From contig JAQSYO010000007.1 in assembly GCA_029256105.1 (NCBI GenBank), positions 62,001-126,000 of the forward strand: a stretch of 64,000 bases of DNA. The letters run 5' to 3'. This document shows, in pieces, positions 1-8,523 of this stretch; the stretch's first letter is position 1; each line of letters starts with the position of its first letter. The position numbers were made by a program, and so were the translations under genes. The notes under the pieces were generated by a model, which saw nothing but the letters and a program-made list of their open reading frames with translations, was not told the origin of the DNA and ran no database searches. This stretch comes from Herbinix sp. GTDB taxonomy: Bacteria > Bacillota > Clostridia > Lachnospirales > Lachnospiraceae.

Positions 1-2
1 CT

Positions 3-350
3 TGGATACCTGATATTCTCCAATCCTTAATAGCGGGTCGTCCTTTAGCATTAATTGAAATATATACTACTTCGGTTACGAATGTGCTTGATATGGCTAT
101 CATAGGTCCAGTAGCACTTATTAGTATCTACCAGTTAAAAAAGCGAAGCGGTTTGGGATATATTTTACTTGGTATTTTATTTACTGTTTGTATAACAATC
201 GGTGTAATGGTTCCAATACAGTCAGCGTTTCAGATTGCAGCAGGAATAGATATTCCACTACCTGTCTTAATAACAAAGGTAGCAAGTTTTGTATTGTTAT
301 CATTGTTCGCATTATATTTAGAAATAAGTTTATTTCGGTCAATCAAATAA
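3..350 (+). CDS. C-terminal part of an unknown membrane protein (5' end outside window)
   Basis: The reading frame is open from the left edge of the window to a TAA at 348-350, so this is the 3' part of a longer gene. An internal ATG-like start is not needed. The visible 115 residues carry three hydrophobic stretches (about GPVALISIY, GYILLGILFTVCITIGVMV and a final one around VLLSLFALYLEISLF) and end in a short basic tail. I recognise no catalytic motif. It looks like the end of a small multi-spanning inner membrane protein of unknown function. A strong inverted repeat follows directly. Confidence 0.7.
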   Translation, partial: WIPDILQSLIAGRPLALIEIYTTSVTNVLDMAIIGPVALISIYQLKKRSGLGYILLGILFTVCITIGVMVPIQSAFQIAAGIDIPLPVLITKVASFVLLSLFALYLEISLFRSIK

Positions 351-354
351 ATAT

Positions 355-390
355 AAATCCCGCATTTCAAGAAATAGAAGTGCGGGATTT
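355..390. terminator. bidirectional terminator hairpin
   Basis: AAATCCCGCA at 355-364 pairs with TGCGGGATTT at 381-390, extended inward by about four pairs including one G-U. A-rich DNA before and T-rich DNA after fit use by both the membrane protein gene on the left and the convergent gene at 465-908. Confidence 0.8.
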
Positions 391-464
391 ATAGCACATG
401 ATTCAAAAATGTCTGCGAAGTGACATATTTGAATATCTTTAAAAGTTATATTATACATATAACT

Positions 465-908
465 TTATTCTAAATCCATTAATACCTCGATAGTCTGCGC
501 CGCGTCCCGAATAAAGATGGGGCACAAACTATCCCATAAACCATTTTCCTTTATGTAAGTTAATCCATCTGGAGTACTCAAATCATGTTTTAGTAAATCT
601 TTACAGTTAATAGAACCGTGAATTTCATTAAATTTATCAGTAAATTCTTTAACTAATTGAAAACACTTTTCCTTCGAAGTATTATCTTCGGGTAGATATT
701 TTCCGTATTTTAGACCAATCAACATATAAGCACCGGTTACGGCTCCACAGGTTTCCGCCATCCGTCCCATTCCACTTCCAAAAGGGCCGGCAATCCTTAG
801 CGCAGTTTCCTTATCCAATCCCAGTTGTTCGCTATACGTCGAGAAAATTGCTTGTGAGCAGTTAAAACCACTATTAAAACATTGAACTGCATTATCAGCT
901 TTACTCAT
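465..908 (-). CDS. C_GCAxxG_C_C family protein
   Basis: A 147-aa cytoplasmic protein matching the C_GCAxxG_C_C family, small redox- or metal-linked proteins of anaerobes whose biochemical role is not settled. Visible cysteines are C10 and C17 (FNCSQAIFSTY), C54 in ETCGAVTGAYM, C82 (KCFQLV), C102 (NCKDLL) and C129 (LCPIF). The glycine-rich GPFGSGMGRM before C54 is typical. The start has AGGAGGAG about 8 bases upstream. It is a single gene, convergent with the membrane protein on the left and divergent from tyrS. Family assignment is firm; function is not. Confidence 0.85.
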   Translation of the reverse strand: MSKADNAVQCFNSGFNCSQAIFSTYSEQLGLDKETALRIAGPFGSGMGRMAETCGAVTGAYMLIGLKYGKYLPEDNTSKEKCFQLVKEFTDKFNEIHGSINCKDLLKHDLSTPDGLTYIKENGLWDSLCPIFIRDAAQTIEVLMDLE

Positions 909-1069
909 AGAATACTCCTCCTTTTTCTGTAACGTTATTTAATGCATATGCCAAATAATATTGAAAATGATTGTAGCACTAACATTATGTAAGTGCAAGA
1001 AATAAATTACATGATTTGCCATTGTATAAAATGATGTGACACTTTTGCATATAAGATATGAAATTCCTA

Positions 1070-1098
1070 TTGACAAGATTTAATTAAATAGCTATACT
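1070..1098 (+). promoter_or_regulatory. sigma-A promoter of the tyrS T-box transcript
   Basis: A perfect -35 TTGACA at 1070-1075, a 17-bp spacer and -10 TATACT at 1093-1098. Transcription would start near 1105, just ahead of the T-box leader. Confidence 0.85.
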
Positions 1099-1105
1099 AG
1101 CGTTC

Positions 1106-1463
1106 AAATAAAGAAAAAGCGATGATAAGAACAAGTAAGAATGCAAACTTTTTTACAGAAAGCGACCGTTTGATGAGAGGTGCAAAAAGTTAATTCTGAA
1201 TACATCTTTGAGCTTCACACCGAACAGAGAAATCTAAGTAGGCTGTTGACGGCCCCCTGCACCCGTTATCGTGCTAGAGTATAACCGATATGTAGAATTG
1301 TATCTGTTTCCCATTGCTAACATTTTAAAGATGGGTTACTATGATTAGGTTCAAAGGATAGCGACGTACTCAAAGAGGTTAGCTATGCAAATAGCTGATA
1401 AATATGAGGTGGTACCGCGAGAGTATTCCCGCCCTCTAAGCAATTAGAGGTGCGGGTTTTTTT
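1106..1463 (+). ncRNA. T-box leader, tyrosine specifier
   Basis: A T-box riboswitch in the untranslated leader of tyrS. It senses uncharged tRNA-Tyr and prevents premature termination. The conserved antiterminator bulge TGGTACCGCG begins at 1410. The specifier loop reads GAA-TAC-A with the tyrosine codon TAC at 1201-1203, in agreement with the downstream gene. An intrinsic terminator closes it: CCCGCCCTCTA (1428-1438) pairs with TAGAGGTGCGGG (1445-1456), followed by seven T. The 5' end is placed from the upstream promoter and is approximate. Confidence 0.95.
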
Positions 1464-1493
1464 GATTCAAAAAATTATAAAAGGAGAATGAAA

Positions 1494-2714
1494 ATGATGA
1501 AAGATATCAATGTAGAAGAACAGATTAAGATGATACGAAAAGGAGCAGCCGAGGTAATATCGGAGGAAGAACTAAGAGGTAAGCTTCAAGAAGCAAAGAA
1601 GGTGGGAAGACCGCTGATTGTAAAGCTTGGGCTTGATCCTAGTGCACCTGACATTCATCTAGGGCATACGGTAGTACTGCGTAAGATCAAACAACTTCAA
1701 GACCTTGGTCACCATGCAGTTATTATCATAGGAGATTTTACCGGTAAAATCGGTGATCCCACCGGTAAATCCAAGACACGAAAACCCCTGACAGAGGAAC
1801 AGGTTCTTCAGAATGCTACGACCTATACCGAACAGATATTTAAAATAATTGACCCAAATAAAACTACGGTACGTTTTAACAGCGAATGGCTGTCAAAGCT
1901 TCACTTTGAAGAGGTAATCCAATTAGCTGCAAGTACAACGGTAGCCAGACTACTGGAACGGGATGATTTTCAAAGTCGTTTCAAACGAAATGAGCCAATT
2001 GGTCTTCATGAATTTTTCTATCCCTTAATGCAAGCCTATGATTCAGTAGAAATCAATGCAGATATAGAGCTTGGTGGAACAGATCAAACCTTTAATATAC
2101 TGATGGGAAGAATGCTGCAAAACAGCATGGGAAGAAACAGACAGATTGCAATATTCATGCCAATACTAGAGGGGCTCGATGGAGTTGAGAAGATGAGCAA
2201 AAGTCTAGGAAATTACATTGGTATTTTTGAAGCAGCCGAGGTAATGTTTAAGAAAGTGATGGAGATACCGGATCAATTGATTTTACGCTATTTTGAATTG
2301 GTAACTGACGAACATCCAGATCGTATAGCAGATTTAAATAGACAAATGGAAGAAGGAAGAAATCCAAGAGACTGTAAGATGGAATTAGCTAAAATTATAA
2401 CAGAACTATACCACAGTAAAGAGGAGACGATAAAAGCGGAAGAGTACTTTCGTACCGTATTTCAAAGAGGTGAACTTCCAGAGAATATGACAATAATCAA
2501 TGCGCCTACTCATTGTAACACGTTGATTGAACTAATCCCATTCTTTCTGGAGAAGGGTATGGTTCCCTCTAGTAGTGAATTTCGTCGTTTGGTAAAGCAA
2601 GGCGGAGTTCAGGTAAATCAAGAAAAAATAGAGGACTTGGAGCAGAAATTACAAGGGGAAGACATCGTAATACGTATAGGAAAGAAGAAATTTGTCCGAA
2701 TTATATTTGTTTAA
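1494..2714 (+). CDS. tyrS: tyrosyl-tRNA synthetase
   Basis: Class I aminoacyl-tRNA synthetase that charges tRNA-Tyr. The HIGH-type motif is HLGH in DIHLGHTVVLRK, the KMSKS loop is KMSKS in EKMSKSLGNY, and an S4 RNA-binding domain ends the protein (SEFRRLVKQGGVQVN). Length of about 406 aa is normal. The HLGH form and layout resemble the TyrZ-type branch. An ATG at 1488 is also in frame, but the GGAG at 1483-1486 is only one base from it and 7 bases from 1494, so 1494 is preferred. Expression is controlled by the tyrosine T-box upstream. An AT-rich perfect 12-bp dyad (2702-2713 with 2719-2730) overlaps the stop codon. Confidence 0.95.
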   Translation: MMKDINVEEQIKMIRKGAAEVISEEELRGKLQEAKKVGRPLIVKLGLDPSAPDIHLGHTVVLRKIKQLQDLGHHAVIIIGDFTGKIGDPTGKSKTRKPLTEEQVLQNATTYTEQIFKIIDPNKTTVRFNSEWLSKLHFEEVIQLAASTTVARLLERDDFQSRFKRNEPIGLHEFFYPLMQAYDSVEINADIELGGTDQTFNILMGRMLQNSMGRNRQIAIFMPILEGLDGVEKMSKSLGNYIGIFEAAEVMFKKVMEIPDQLILRYFELVTDEHPDRIADLNRQMEEGRNPRDCKMELAKIITELYHSKEETIKAEEYFRTVFQRGELPENMTIINAPTHCNTLIELIPFFLEKGMVPSSSEFRRLVKQGGVQVNQEKIEDLEQKLQGEDIVIRIGKKKFVRIIFV

Positions 2715-2730
2715 AAACTAAACAAATATA
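2702..2730 (+). terminator. AT-rich hairpin at tyrS stop codon
   Basis: TATATTTGTTTA at 2702-2713 and TAAACAAATATA at 2719-2730 form a perfect 12-bp stem with a 5-base loop. It contains the tyrS stop codon. There is no proper T-tract, so termination may be weak. Confidence 0.45.
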
Positions 2731-2740
2731 ACTTAATACA

Positions 2741-2769
2741 TTGAATTTCAAAATACCGAACTATATAAT
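2741..2769 (+). promoter_or_regulatory. sigma-A promoter of the GH115 gene
   Basis: TTGAAT at 2741-2746, a 17-bp spacer, and TATAAT at 2764-2769, about 55 bases before the start codon. It would let the glucuronidase gene be transcribed independently of tyrS. I see no CcpA-type cre site next to it. Confidence 0.7.
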
Positions 2770-2823
2770 AAGGAAAATACATCCATTATTACTAGAATTT
2801 TATTATACTGGGGAGGAAATTAA

Positions 2824-5730
2824 ATGAGTTTAATTAGGATGAATGCAAATGATACCGGACTGAACAAAAAGATGTGCCATGTTAATGAAAAGGGCTTCTT
2901 TCCATTGGCATATCAGGGAAAGGTTGCTGATATCTGTATTTCAAACAAGGATTTTAAGGGAGTAGCTATCGCCGCGAAGGCTTTGACTAAGGATATAAAA
3001 ATGGTAACAGGACAGTTGCCTTTGTGTAAAAAAGAAGTGGGTAGCGGGCAGGTAGTGATAGTTGGTACTATCGGTTGCAACGAGTGGATTGATGCATTAA
3101 TAGCGAATGGGAGATTAAAAGTCGACACAATAAAGGATACTTGGGAAACTTATATAATGGAGACCATTGAGAATCCGTTTGAAGGTATTGATAAAGCCTT
3201 AGTAATTGCCGGTAGTAACAAGAGAGGAACCATTTATGGTATCTATAAGCTATCTGAGTTGATTGGTGTATCCCCTTGGGTATGGTGGGCTGACAGTATT
3301 CCGAAAAAGGTAACTCAGTTATTGATCGCAGATGGTAGAATCGAAACAAAGGAGCCCTCTGTGAAATACCGTGGAATTTTTATTAATGACGAGAATCCTT
3401 GCTTTGGTGATTGGAGCGTTGCTAAATTTGGTGGTATCAATTCCAAAATGTATGTTCATGTGTTCGAATTAATCCTTCGTTTGAAGGGCAATTATATGTG
3501 GCCGGCAATGTGGGGAAAGAGCATTAATATTGATGATACGGCGAGTCCAAAACTGGCAGATGAATATGGTGTTGTCCTGGGTACTTCTCACCATGAGCCA
3601 ATGATGCGTGCACAAAAGGAGTGGACGGTATTAGGTGACCAATACGGCGGTCATGCCAATTGGAATTATCAGAGGAATCAGGAAGGATTATATCGCTTTT
3701 GGGAAGATAGAATTAGGGAGAATAAAAACTACGAGAAGATTGTAACGGTCGGAATGCGTGGCGATGGTGACGAAGCTATGGTTGAAGGTGGAAAGCTTGA
3801 GGAGATTATTGCTCTTTATGAGAAAATAGTCGCTGACCAAAGAGAAATCCTTGCCAAGCATATCAATTCCGATGTAACCAAGGTTCCTCAGGTATGGTGT
3901 CTTTATAAAGAAGTTGAGGAGTTCTATACAGCCGGAATGAAGGTTCCGGAGGATATTACCCTTATGCTTTGTGATGATAACTTTGGTAACGTTCGACATC
4001 TCCCGGTTGGCAAAATGAAGGAGCATAAGGGTGGCTTTGGTATGTATTATCATTTTGATTATGTGGGTGGTCCCTTCTCCTACAAATGGATTAACAACAT
4101 GCCACTCCAAAAAACCTGGGAGCAGATGACTATGGCATATGAATACGGTGTCGATAAGATCTGGATTGTAAATGTTGGTGATTTAAAACCGATGGAATTC
4201 CCAATAGAATATTTCTTAGACTTAGCTTATGACATTGAGAAATGGGGAGAGAGAAATAGGGTGGACGAATACACCTATCTTTGGGCAAAAAAGGAATTTG
4301 GTGAAGAATTTGCTGCAGATATCGCTGATGTACTTCAAAGATATACGAAATACAACGGAAGAAGAAAACCAGAGAATTTATTCCCTGATGTATTTCATCC
4401 TGTTAATTATGATGAAGCAGATCGCGTTTTGGGAGAGTATGAGGAAGCAGCAAACCTTGCAGAAGCAGTTTATATAAAGCTACCAAAACAGAAGAAGGCT
4501 TCATACTATCAGCTAGTTCTGTATCCTACAAAGGCATCTTATCTAATCTATAAATTACAGATCAGTACGGCTAAGAACCACCTATATGCAAAACAGGGTA
4601 GAAACTCGGCAAACCATTATGCTCGAATAGTGAATGAATGCTTTGTTCAGGACTGGATTATGGCTGACTATTATAACCACACAATGTCTTCCGGCAAATG
4701 GGATGGAATGATGACACAGGCCCATCTTGGACAGACTGGATGGCGCTCCTCTGAAGTGAATTTGATACCTGAGTTAAAGCTCGTAACACCGGTGAGTGGC
4801 CCCAAGATGTTCGTAGCGATACCAAACAGTATTGAAGTCTCTCACGATGGAACAATTAATTTACCCGACTTTACAAGCATTGGTAGAGAAACACATACGA
4901 TTACGGTTGGTAATGGTGGTGATTCAAATGTTTGGTTTAAAGCGGAAGCAAATCAGGAATTTATACTTCTGAAGTTACAACGCAATAATAGGAAAGAAGA
5001 ACAATATGTCACCAGTTATATTCAGGCATCCACTTATGAAGATAGCCTAATCGATATATGTATTGATTGGGAGAAGGTTCCTAGCAACACGAAGAGTGTG
5101 GTAGGTACAATCACAATCAATGGTGCTGGAACGACAGTAATTATTAATATAAAGGCACTTCGTATAGAGGTTGCTCATCTTCCTGCAGAAACCTTTGTAG
5201 ATACACAAGGAGTAATTGCAATTGAGGCAGAGCATTTTGCAGATAATGTATCTTTGGGCGGTGGTGAATGGAAGGTTATTGAGAATTATGGACGTTCCCT
5301 ATCTTCAATGAAGGTATTTCCAGTGGATTTGGAAGCGAAAATCCCAGGACTGGATGCACCCTACTTAGAATACCGTTTTGCGACAAATAGCAGCGGTAAA
5401 ATTACCGTTCAGGTGCAGGGTGCACCTACAAATAATTTATCAGCAGATAGTGGAATGAAGTATGCTATTGCCGTAGATAATGGGAAACCGCAGATTGTGG
5501 ATAGTTTTGAGTGCACGTTTCCGGTTGGTCATGGTAAAGTATGGGATATGGGTGTTATGTTAAACTGCAGAATTATAACGACAGAACATACCTTGTCAAA
5601 GGCTGAAGTCCATACGCTCCGTATTTATATGGTAGATGCAGGGTTTGTACTTCAAAGACTAATAATTGACTGCGAAGAAAGGCTTCTACCAAGTTTCATA
5701 GGACCCATGGAGACCTTTTGTACGAAATGA
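2824..5730 (+). CDS. GH115 xylan alpha-glucuronidase, cytoplasmic
   Basis: Glycoside hydrolase family 115 enzymes remove (4-O-methyl-)glucuronic acid side chains from glucuronoxylan. The 968-aa protein has the family blocks in order: YGIYKLSELIGVSPWVWWAD near residue 140, KYRGIFINDE near 180, LKGNYMWPAMWG near 220, GTSHHEPM near 258, VGMRGDGDEAM near 310 and LCDDNFGNVRHLP near 380. A beta-rich C-terminal region follows from about 650 on and includes IEAEHFADN near 800. No signal peptide or lipobox is present, so it should act inside the cell on imported aldouronic oligosaccharides. GGGGAGG lies 8 bases before ATG. It is followed after 21 bases by the DUF1847 gene. Confidence 0.92.
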   Translation: MSLIRMNANDTGLNKKMCHVNEKGFFPLAYQGKVADICISNKDFKGVAIAAKALTKDIKMVTGQLPLCKKEVGSGQVVIVGTIGCNEWIDALIANGRLKVDTIKDTWETYIMETIENPFEGIDKALVIAGSNKRGTIYGIYKLSELIGVSPWVWWADSIPKKVTQLLIADGRIETKEPSVKYRGIFINDENPCFGDWSVAKFGGINSKMYVHVFELILRLKGNYMWPAMWGKSINIDDTASPKLADEYGVVLGTSHHEPMMRAQKEWTVLGDQYGGHANWNYQRNQEGLYRFWEDRIRENKNYEKIVTVGMRGDGDEAMVEGGKLEEIIALYEKIVADQREILAKHINSDVTKVPQVWCLYKEVEEFYTAGMKVPEDITLMLCDDNFGNVRHLPVGKMKEHKGGFGMYYHFDYVGGPFSYKWINNMPLQKTWEQMTMAYEYGVDKIWIVNVGDLKPMEFPIEYFLDLAYDIEKWGERNRVDEYTYLWAKKEFGEEFAADIADVLQRYTKYNGRRKPENLFPDVFHPVNYDEADRVLGEYEEAANLAEAVYIKLPKQKKASYYQLVLYPTKASYLIYKLQISTAKNHLYAKQGRNSANHYARIVNECFVQDWIMADYYNHTMSSGKWDGMMTQAHLGQTGWRSSEVNLIPELKLVTPVSGPKMFVAIPNSIEVSHDGTINLPDFTSIGRETHTITVGNGGDSNVWFKAEANQEFILLKLQRNNRKEEQYVTSYIQASTYEDSLIDICIDWEKVPSNTKSVVGTITINGAGTTVIINIKALRIEVAHLPAETFVDTQGVIAIEAEHFADNVSLGGGEWKVIENYGRSLSSMKVFPVDLEAKIPGLDAPYLEYRFATNSSGKITVQVQGAPTNNLSADSGMKYAIAVDNGKPQIVDSFECTFPVGHGKVWDMGVMLNCRIITTEHTLSKAEVHTLRIYMVDAGFVLQRLIIDCEERLLPSFIGPMETFCTK

Positions 5731-5751
5731 TAAATGAAAGGATCGATAATT

Positions 5752-6366
5752 ATGTATAATTGTGCTTTGTGTTCTGTACACGCTTGTAGTAGCGGAGAAA
5801 CCGATAGGGCGCCTAAAAATTGCCCAAGCGTTAATGGAAAAATGGAAGAAATAAAGGAAATGTATAAACAAGAAGATATTTATAAAATAGCCCATTATTC
5901 ATCATTGATTACAAGTCAAGGGTATTGTAAAAATACAAGACTAGAAGAAATAATGGATTTTGCAAGGGCGTGTGGATACAAGAATATTGGTCTTGCATTT
6001 TGTATCGGATTAGAGAATGAAGCTAAAATGTTAAGTAAGGTTCTTTCTTATAATGGATTTGAAGTAAATTCAGTAATATGTAAAAATGGCAATATTCCGA
6101 AAGAATATATTGATGTAATAGAAGCTGAAAAAGTGGCCATGTGCAATCCTATAGGACAAGCAATATTCTTAAATGAAGCTAAAACAGAACTTAATATAAT
6201 TTTAGGCTTATGCGTAGGACATGATTCTTTGTTTATAAAGTATTCAGAAGCTCCTGTAACTATATTTGCAGTAAAGGATAGAGTTTTAGGTCATAATCCA
6301 TTAGCTGTTATTTATCAGGCAGAAGCGTACTATAAAAATAAATTATTTCCTCAAAAAGAGAACTGA
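5752..6366 (+). CDS. DUF1847 cysteine-rich, putative metal-binding protein
   Basis: A 204-aa protein of the DUF1847 family, annotated in related genomes as metal-binding but without known reaction. The N-terminus MYNCALCSVHAC supplies closely spaced cysteines, with C24 (NCPSVNG) and later cysteines (GYCKN, RACGY, AFCIG, MCNP, LCVGH). The start at 5752 is chosen because AAAGGA at 5738-5742 is correctly spaced; an in-frame ATG at 5734 has no ribosome binding site. Separated by 21 bases from the GH115 gene, it is probably cotranscribed, although a link in function is not evident. Confidence 0.8.
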   Translation: MYNCALCSVHACSSGETDRAPKNCPSVNGKMEEIKEMYKQEDIYKIAHYSSLITSQGYCKNTRLEEIMDFARACGYKNIGLAFCIGLENEAKMLSKVLSYNGFEVNSVICKNGNIPKEYIDVIEAEKVAMCNPIGQAIFLNEAKTELNIILGLCVGHDSLFIKYSEAPVTIFAVKDRVLGHNPLAVIYQAEAYYKNKLFPQKEN

Positions 6367-6552
6367 TTCTTACTCCAATATTAAAAACTAAAAGAAGTAG
6401 ATATAGGAAAAGCATTATTTCAATTATGAAAATACGTGCTGAGGGAAGGTCATATTGATTCTAGCAAAATTATTACATATTTAACATTAATCTAAAAATA
6501 GCCAATTAATAAAATACTAATAAATCAAAATAACAAAAATAAAAAATCGAAA

Positions 6553-6704
6553 TAGCAAAAGGACAAATTAACAAAACAACAAATTAGCAAAACAACAAAT
6601 TAACAAAATAACAAAAGAACAAAATAGCAAAATAGCAAAAGAGCAAAATAGCAAAATAGCAAAATAGCAAAAGAGCAAAAGAACAAAAGAACAAAAGAAC
6701 AAAA
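6553..6704 (+). repeat. 8-bp tandem repeat array, 19 units
   Basis: Nineteen head-to-tail octamers, consensus (T/G)(A)(G/A)CAAAA, from 6553 to 6704, flanked by looser A-rich sequence. Units vary mainly at positions 1, 3 and 8 (TAGCAAAA, GAGCAAAA, GAACAAAA, TAACAAAA, CAACAAAT). The period is not a multiple of three, so any reading frame over it is a by-product. G is almost absent from the lower-complexity half. No spacers occur, so it is not a CRISPR. Confidence 0.9.
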
Positions 6705-6822
6705 AAGGTATTATAAATAATTATAGTAAGAGATTTATTACATATATATGTTAGAAAAACTGTTAAAAAATGTTTGCATTTATCAAGTAAAAAACACATT
6801 TAGAAATAAAAAGGATCCTATA

Positions 6823-6868
6823 AAAAGGACAGTTAAAAAACCAAGTGGTTTCATATAACTGTCCTTTT
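6823..6868. terminator. long bidirectional terminator hairpin
   Basis: AAAAGGACAGTTA (6823-6835) pairs with TAACTGTCCTTTT (6856-6868), and the loop contains a further AAACC/GGTTT stem. It lies downstream of the minus-strand lipoprotein gene and reads into TTTTTA on that strand. Confidence 0.75.
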
Positions 6869-6930
6869 ACTTTCACGAGATTGACTTAAAGTGTATAATT
6901 TAATATTACCATCGTTATAAATAATGTATC

Positions 6931-7470
6931 CTAATTCTTACTATTACTATAAATAACAGTTCCGTCACTTAATATCCCCTGTTGAATATTAAATATTTTC
7001 TTAGCATCTATAAATGTATACCATACTCTTAAACCATCTAGTTCAATTACTTTTGCAAGTCTATCCTCAAAATCTGTATTATCTGTCATATGTAGATTAA
7101 CATTTTCAATCTTAGAGTCACCTATAACACCAAACTGAAATGAAAATTCCGGAAGTTTATCAGTCTTGTTTTTTAAAAATGCATAAGCCGTCAAATCCTC
7201 ATCATAGTTGAGATTTGATGGTATATCCTGCTGAATAATAAAATTAATATTATCATTCTCTTTGTTAAAAATCCCAACGGATAGAGATCCGGATTTCTTA
7301 TCTTTGAAAAACGCTACTATAATTTTGTCAAAATAATCAGTGTAATATATTTTATCAGTTTCAATATTAGCACTTTTAAGTGAATTCTCAACGGTTTTTG
7401 AACCACCACACCCTGGTAATAGCAATATAAATGGAGTAAAGAATAAAAGAAAAAGTACAGAATTCTTCAT
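6931..7470 (-). CDS. hypothetical lipoprotein
   Basis: A 179-aa protein with a hydrophobic signal peptide and a lipobox LLPGC at residues 17-21, so it should be anchored to the outer face of the membrane. The mature part is acidic and lysine-rich with no motif I recognise. It has AAGGAGGGC directly before the start codon. It appears monocistronic, with a strong terminator downstream. Function unknown. Confidence 0.75.
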   Translation of the reverse strand: MKNSVLFLLFFTPFILLLPGCGGSKTVENSLKSANIETDKIYYTDYFDKIIVAFFKDKKSGSLSVGIFNKENDNINFIIQQDIPSNLNYDEDLTAYAFLKNKTDKLPEFSFQFGVIGDSKIENVNLHMTDNTDFEDRLAKVIELDGLRVWYTFIDAKKIFNIQQGILSDGTVIYSNSKN

Positions 7471-7681
7471 AAAGCCCTCCTTGAAGATTATAGTTTTCCC
7501 ACCCGTTCAAAGTAGTGTTATAAAATGTAAGTATAAATTTTACTAACTATTAAATTAGTAAAATTAAGGTTGTTTATGAAATAAAAGAAACTTAGTCACA
7601 AATATATGTAGAATATTATATGATTCAATTATTGCGTCCTAATAGCTAAGAGTGTTTATTTTGTTAAAGTAATTGCTATAT

Positions 7682-8212
7682 TCACAAGCTTTTCAAAGAA
7701 TAAGTTTTAATATCATAATAGGTGCCATCTACAAGAAAGGGACTTCTATTCACCTCATGAAGTTTCATCCCACATTTTTGCATAACTCGTTCAGAAGCAT
7801 AATTTACAGATTTGCATTTCGCCTCGATACATTTTAAATGTAAATACTCCAATCCAAATTGTAAGCAATTTCCCAAGGCCCAAGTTGCAATCCCTTGATT
7901 TTGATAGGGAGTACTAATATTATATCCCACAGCTGCTTTATTTTTATTCGTCCCAACATAATATAATCCAATATTTCCAATCACCTTTTCTGCAATCTTA
8001 TCTGCTATTGCCCAGGCAATTCCTTTGTCATTTTGGTAAGATGAGGTTAGTGTGCGAATCATGGTTACCGTATCCGCTATCCGAATATGGGGAGGGGTAG
8101 CGGTATATTTCATTAATAAACGATCACTGTAATACTCAAAAATATCGTTGGCATCCTCTGTAGTCATCTCACGCATGAGGTATCTTTCGTTTTCATAAAT
8201 AGGAAAGTTCAT
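7682..8212 (-). CDS. GNAT-family N-acetyltransferase (RimJ/RimL-like)
   Basis: A 176-aa acetyltransferase of the GNAT fold. The N-terminus ERYLMREMTTEDANDIFEYY is typical of the RimJ/RimL type, the central strand VIGNIGLYYV leads to the acetyl-CoA loop around YQNQGIATWALG, and the C-terminal part has NYASERVMQKCGMK, a usual GNAT segment. Substrate could be a protein N-terminus or a small amine; the sequence does not tell. GAGGAG lies 9 bases before the start. It is flanked by unusual repeat DNA on its upstream side. Confidence 0.85.
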   Translation of the reverse strand: MNFPIYENERYLMREMTTEDANDIFEYYSDRLLMKYTATPPHIRIADTVTMIRTLTSSYQNDKGIAWAIADKIAEKVIGNIGLYYVGTNKNKAAVGYNISTPYQNQGIATWALGNCLQFGLEYLHLKCIEAKCKSVNYASERVMQKCGMKLHEVNRSPFLVDGTYYDIKTYSLKSL

Positions 8213-8310
8213 ATATTCAACTCCTCACAATACCAGAATATACCATATATGATACAGATTCAATATAAATATTTCCAAATAACTGACAAAAAATAGTTAG
8301 CTAAAAAATA

Positions 8311-8445
8311 ACTAGTAAAAGCAGAGAAACCACAATAACCAGAGAATCCACAATAACCAGAAAAACCACAATAACCAGAAAAACCAGAAAAACCAGAAAA
8401 ACCAGTAAAACCAGAAAAACCAGTAAAACCAGTAAAACCAGTAAA
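8311..8445. repeat. 9-bp tandem repeat array, 15 units
   Basis: Fifteen nonamers in perfect register, forms ACCAGAAAA, ACCAGTAAA and ACCACAATA, from 8311 to 8445. Because the period is 9, one minus-strand frame reads as a (Gly-Phe-Ser/Thr), (Gly-Tyr-Cys) tripeptide repeat. No ribosome binding site precedes its ATG, so I treat it as repeat DNA rather than a gene. It fills most of the 310-base gap between the GNAT gene and the DUF4179 gene. Confidence 0.88.
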
Positions 8446-8523
8446 ATTAATCATATCAGAAGGATGTTATTAAAGATTTATGCAGATAGAATTTAATAAT
8501 GCTATCTGCCTAAATCATTCCCG

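Noticed and set aside
6584-6799. Minus-strand hydrophobic ORF (repeated FCYFAILL) as a membrane protein
   Set aside because: Entirely a read-through of the 8-bp repeat array, without a ribosome binding site.
8260-8454. Minus-strand ORF of Gly-Phe-Ser repeats as a real protein
   Set aside because: No ribosome binding site; the frame is a consequence of a 9-bp tandem array.
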